This document shows, piece after piece, positions 59,131 through 64,000 of a stretch of DNA of 64,000 nucleotides. Under the pieces are notes generated by a model, which worked only from the letters and a program-made list of their open reading frames with translations, had not been told where the DNA came from and ran no database searches. Source of the stretch: Zhengitettix transpicula (Eukaryota > Arthropoda > Insecta > Orthoptera > Tetrigidae); contig CM073591.1 in the NCBI GenBank assembly GCA_037074705.1, positions 80,582,532 to 80,646,531 of the forward strand, read 5' to 3'. Numbering within the stretch: the first letter of the stretch is position 1; the number at the start of each line of letters is the position of its first letter. The position numbers and the translations under genes were made by a program.

Positions 59131-59292
59131 TACGTCTGATTGAAAATAATGAATAAGAAGGATAGTTGCAGTGCAGTTGTGTTTCTCTAGGTTCTTCTTA
59201 GCACCTGGCGAAAGGTGCAAGGATCCCAGAAACGTGTGGGATATATTACCCTTTTTTTGTCTGTATTGGCTATATTTCTTATTCATTAAAAA
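59131..59292 (+). repeat. Interspersed repeat R2, copy c, bounded by inverted repeats
   Basis: Reads GTGCAGTTGTGTTTCTCTAG, CTTAGCACCTGGCGAAAGG, AAGGATCCCAGAAACGTGTG and TTTTTTTGTCTGTATTGGCT. On its left lies AATGAATAAGAAGGATAG (59148-59165), the reverse complement at 16 of 18 positions of 59270-59287. The GTCTGATTGAAAATAA block of the R2 3' end is also inverted on the left, so the copy is closed by two opposed 3' ends. Confidence 0.8.
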
Positions 59293-59516
59293 ATACTTAT
59301 TCCATTCTCTCTCCAACTCCCCAAATCTTTTCAGTAATCATCAAACATCCACCTCATCTTCCACCCCAAACCTCTCAGAACAACAAAATCAAGATCTCAA
59401 GCCAGCATGTTAATTATTTACTTTATTTATTGTAAATACATTGTATATATATGAACACAACTGTAAAATCCTAGGATGAATGTTTCTATGAATAATAAAA
59501 AAGAAAGAAAGAAAAT
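59293..59516 (+). pseudogene. LINE 3' end: ORF2 C-terminus fragment and 3' UTR
   Basis: A short frame, NSPNLFSNHQTSTSSSTPNL then EQQNQDLKPAC, ends at TAA near 59412. It is followed by TTAATTATTTACTTTATTTA, TGTAAATACATTGTATATAT, CCTAGGATGAATGTTTC and a tail AATAATAAAAAAGAAAG. The layout (basic or polar C-terminus, short AT-rich 3' UTR, A-rich tail) is that of a Jockey-like LINE end. The coding part is too short for firm assignment. Confidence 0.4.
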
Positions 59517-62500
59517 GGTTCCTCTAGGCTTGTTGTATTTTGATACATGTGTGACGGTGCTTTGTCTCGTCATATTCCTCTGTAGAAGACAAACGGAATC
59601 AATAAATCAAAACCTACCAGAGCATTATATTAAAAGTGTAGGACAACCCCACGATTTGAAATGTTGTCTCAGAGTGTCCACTCAACGGCATCAGACTGCC
59701 TTCGCAATCAGATTTACTGTATAACATAACTATATTGTTGTGAAAACCAACAATGAAAAGGACTGTAGGTTTTGAAGGGTCGTTTTTGTGTGAGCGTGCT
59801 TTAGGGATATGGAGAGCTGGGTAAGAATGTCAGGGTTGTCTGTTTGTGGGTGGCCACCCAGTCTCTACAGCGCGACCTTGCCACGATTCTTTGTACAGAT
59901 CACAAAAGGGGGAGTACCTACTATACCGGTGGTAGACAATTCAATTCTGGGTTGCGGTCTAACCTATATCTCGCATCTCATATATTCATAAAGGCAAACT
60001 GTATCGTCATTAAAAAAGCAATTACTTTAATGTGGCAAGTGACATTAACTTATGAAGCATTGAGCAATATTGTATATTGTACGAAACACACTCGATCCAT
60101 TAGTATAGTTAAACGTATTCCGAATATAAAACAAAAAAAATAATTATGCTAACAACTATTCTGAAGATCAGATCGAAAATAAAGTGAAACATGTATATGC
60201 TAAATACAGTTGGAGGAGATAATAGAAAATTTGCTCGTAATTAAATTTCCTTCAAAAAGAGGCAGCTGAGATTGTTTCTGACAAGATATTATCACTGGTA
60301 AATTTTTTAAAATTTTTTATTTAAATAAATAATTGAATACTCGTATGAATACACAAAGCTGTCACCTTTCGGACAAAAATGGTTTAGGTTTGACATGATC
60401 TTCGACTATTTTGTTTTAATGTTATATTACGGAATACACCCTGTCTGAAAAATACTGATCCCTATTATTATTATATGTATTCTATTTTTCATTACAAAAC
60501 AATTATAACACGCTATCAGTTACATATCTTATTCAACATTATTCTGAAGATTTTCAACCTAGGACAGTTCGAAAGATGGAAAAACGCCATTTAATTTGAT
60601 TACTTCAAGAGAGGCCTAAGTGGAAAACTTCGCGGTTTGAGATTTGGTATTAAAACATTAATATATTAACCTGAAAACGAAAGGAGCAATTATTGGTCAT
60701 CCGCATAGTTATCCTCTATGAATAGCGTTATATTAAAAAGATAGATGTAATTAAATTAACAGGTGACATGATAGCTGAAGCAGTGGTGGAGGCGTAGTTT
60801 ATTACAGAGTACAGGTAATTTTGCATGTAAATGTAGACTCGGGCTGCTGAACGTAACATATATCAACTATAAATTAGGCATCAGCCATTTTGTGATACTG
60901 CAATTTCCTAGGAAGAAAATAAAAAGGTCACACCAGTCACACGATGAATGTAGAAACTTAATATAGATGTCACAGAATGTTAAATAATCTTATTTGCAGG
61001 TATATGATATGAATTACGCACACGAGCGCTCATATAGGGAAAAGTGGAAACAATTTTCAATATTATTATTTCTAAATGTAACGAATATGACACGCGGAAA
61101 CCGAAATTTGATATGACAGCAGACAGGAAAGGCGGCGACAATGACAGGAAATTCGAACTACATTCTCTTACAGCGAACATTAACGTAGAGTCCAAAAGCA
61201 CTCATCAACGCTGGGAATCCTACGAAGAAAGACACATGTATTTACGTTGCAACCATGAAAAACGTCGACATCATTTTTAGTAATTCAACTGATGGCGTCC
61301 GAAAAAAAAAAGTACAATTGTATAATTTTACCGAATGAAAGTTTGATAATTTTAATTTACTTAACTTTAGAAAAGAATTAATTTCTGTGATCGTTTTTGA
61401 GCGGCAGGAAATACCCACAGCTGGACGAAGCGAGGCTATCAACCAAGAGAAACCAAATTGAAGGGTTACCTTAATAAGACAATAACAGATTGACCTACTA
61501 AACAGGGATCAGGCTATCCTGTGATGTCAGTAAGAGTGGGCGGTCACCGCGGAATATATATCATTTGATACAGAGGTGTAAGTGGTATTTTATAGTCCTA
61601 CACATATATAGTTATTTCATTTCTGTCAATAATTTTACACGTTACGAAATACAGCAAGGGAAAAAATCAAATTTTATCAATCTAACCCTCAAAACTAATT
61701 ACAATGAGTGTTTTTTCAAACGATTCCCACAAAATTTTATCTACGTTTCTTTTACACACATTAAAGGTTATTAGTTTTATTCTTCAAACAAATTGCATTT
61801 TATATTTCAAAACAATAGTATTTTAAGTATGTAGGATATATTTTCAAGCATACAGACGCATAAATTTTTTTAAAAAAATCTATGTTCTTTATACACACTG
61901 TTAAAAAGGTTTACGGGTGCCATTAAATATTTGATTACACGTGGCAATTTATCTTTCAACGGCCACGTACATAAAGCACGCAAGTTACTCGTTTCCCAAC
62001 AAACATGGAAGTCAGTGAACTATTTCATAAGATTGGAAAATGCAGGAATTATAGTTTACATGTAATTACAAATATTACCATGGTGTAAAGAAGACGGCGA
62101 AATATATATTAAAAATTAATTAATTGGTTAAACTTGCATGTTAATAACGTACTATTCTAGCGACAAAACTTTTGTTTACATAGTTTAAATTTGCCGAATT
62201 AAAAACAAAAATACTTCACGATTCGACATCATAGAAATAATGTGATGCGAAAACAATCAGGAGATGATTTCAACGAATTCCTTCTTCCATTAATCAGAAA
62301 TGATGAAAGAATAATAAAGTAGTATTGAGTACAAAAATATTCAGACTTTATTTAAAAACTAATTGTTAGAAAAAATACAGCACTTGAAAAACTTAGTTGA
62401 TGATTCGGTCCCTACTACAGCCAGTTAATGAACAATACAACAAAAATTAATACTGATTAGTAATTAACAAACAGTCGAAGGTGATACTTATTAATTACAA

Positions 62501-64000
62501 TGAAGGGATTTATATTAAACTTTTTTTTTGGATAAAAAATTTGAAGAACGTTCAAATTCATGTGGAATATTAGAAATATTGAAATATATATTACTAATAC
62601 GCTTAGGACACACCAAAATCTAGTTTAAAAACATTCTCAAACAAAAGAGAAGTCTCGCTTAAGTTCATAGCGTCCTTTACTTGAACAAACATTGAAGCCA
62701 TGAGATTGCGATTTCAAGGAAACCTTGAAGGACTGCTGTCGTAAAAATTGCGTAAACAATATTGAGACTATTAGCCAAATCACCTGTCATTTTCAAAAGA
62801 TCAGAGGAATAAGGAAAAATATAGGTGCTTAAATCCTAATTCGTTATCATGGCTTTTTTTTCGTAAATTCTTGGAAAATTAGTAAAGGATCTAAATTCCT
62901 TGAGATTATTTCCGGGGTCGTACTTGAACCACTAGACAACGCAGCTTTCGTAACCAAAATTGCACATTTTTGCTGTGCGATATAAAACACTTCCTCCTAC
63001 GATAATACGCAAAATACTTAGTCAAAATAGATATCGCTGACATTTACGTGTGTAAATTATTATTCTGTAAAAAAAATCTATTCTTTGTACATCACTTTAG
63101 TTCCTTAACAGGCTGCAGTTTCTTCTTGAGATGAATCTCCGTTTCCTAACATTAAAGGTCGATAAAGTAGGATAGGGTGAACACCGAGCCGTAAAGGAAT
63201 TTGTATTGATTTCGAACACGGGGATTTAAGAAACAAATTATACGACAAATTTTATTTTTTATATAGGCTAATATTTTTTTCTAGACCTTCTACATATGAG
63301 AGAATAAATAATACACGATTTATGAGCGAACGAAGATCACACAATTTATTTTTCAATATATTCCTGATTTATATTCTGCGAAACTCATGGCTTACTATGG
63401 TAATGCTTATGAACTGTATGTATGAGAAGCTATTTCTAGAAAAGGCACGTATGAAATATTTTTTTTCTGAAACTGTAACAGAACATTTTAAACGTTATTG
63501 GTCAAAAAGTAAAGCTTGAGTAATATAAGAAACAAGGAGAAATACGTTTGACATTCCGAAGCATTATTTCTGATACACAGCAGCCTTAAGAGTTGTGAAG
63601 TAATTTTCTACATTGCTTTCAAGTAAGTCAGAAGTCGTTTTAACAGTACTGCAACCTGTCGCTGCATTGGTCCTACTCAACAATTTCTTTAGTAGTGTGG
63701 CACACTTCCCTCAGACTGTAAGTGAAATATTTGTCTAAGCCTAAACGACGGAAGTATTAAAAAGATCGTGTCTGCGCTAATTTAAAGTCGTGACGGCCTT
63801 GGTAACAGAATCGGTGGCACACGGACATACATAATGCAAATTCGCGCACCCGAATCCGGCCGAGGTCACTGACTTTTCTCTGACGAATGGAATGCTAATA
63901 CACGAGGCTTTAAGGGTCACCTCAGTCTCGGGGGAAGGCTTACGACACTGGAACAACCACGGGACAGCGTGTGTCGCAGACAAAAGGATGGGATTAAATT
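59517..64000. other. AT-rich non-coding stretch to the window end
   Basis: No conserved coding exon, RNA gene or repeat family recognised. Composition becomes more GC- and CpG-rich after about 63780 (TCCGGCCGAGGTCACTGAC), where another regulatory island or exon could begin. Confidence 0.45.

Noticed and set aside
63780..63990. GC-rich patch checked as a 5S rRNA or tRNA gene
   Set aside because: Lacks the conserved internal control sequences of 5S genes and any tRNA cloverleaf.

Overview
This window is animal, almost certainly insect, genomic DNA. It is AT-rich with long non-coding stretches. It holds one complete spliced protein-coding gene, the last exon of a second gene, and many decayed transposable elements. 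The complete gene uses canonical GT-AG introns, and its conceptual product is very close to the insect SPOP orthologue (roadkill, rdx). The mixture of Jockey-like LINE, Penelope-like and Tc1/mariner remnants, together with a probable gene-body CpG-depletion domain, suggests a large-genome hemimetabolous insect. That last point is inference; the species cannot be named from this sequence.

Left part (1 to about 11.4 kb). Positions 30-223 (+) are the terminal exon of a fasciclin (FAS1) domain protein resembling midline fasciclin/Fas1, ending in a hydrophobic tail. Downstream lies a very AT-rich region that includes a tandem duplication of about 290 bp (761-1344). Around 4.6-5.9 kb there is a nest of a Penelope-like element: a decayed reverse-transcriptase segment, an inverted copy of part of it, and several copies of a short repeat carrying a consensus 5' splice site. 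Copies of two further interspersed repeats (called R1 and R2 here) lie at 6.6 and 8.2 kb.

Central part (11.4-19.3 kb). The rdx/SPOP gene lies on the minus strand, tail-to-tail with the FAS1 gene. Seven coding exons (19257 down to 11575) join in phase into a 376-residue MATH-BTB-BACK protein. Its substrate-binding pocket residues and C-terminal basic nuclear signal are intact. It would act as the substrate receptor of a CUL3 ubiquitin ligase. The first coding exon begins at a splice acceptor, so 5' exons and the promoter lie further right, inside or beyond the window.

Right part (19.3-64 kb). No conserved coding exon was recognised. This is either the long 5' intron and upstream region of rdx or intergenic DNA. 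It holds five more transposable-element gene remnants (three Jockey-like reverse-transcriptase fragments, a LINE 3' end and a Tc1/mariner transposase), a TA-flanked MITE of about 291 bp, four more R1 copies, two more R2 copies (one forming a 30-bp perfect palindrome), an exact 58-bp duplication 2.9 kb apart, two long TA microsatellites, and several CpG-rich patches that could be promoters or enhancers.

At the largest scale, CpG dinucleotides are scarce to the left of about 16.8 kb and common to the right. The change falls inside rdx, between its first and second coding exons. That fits germline gene-body methylation of the transcribed part and an unmethylated upstream region.
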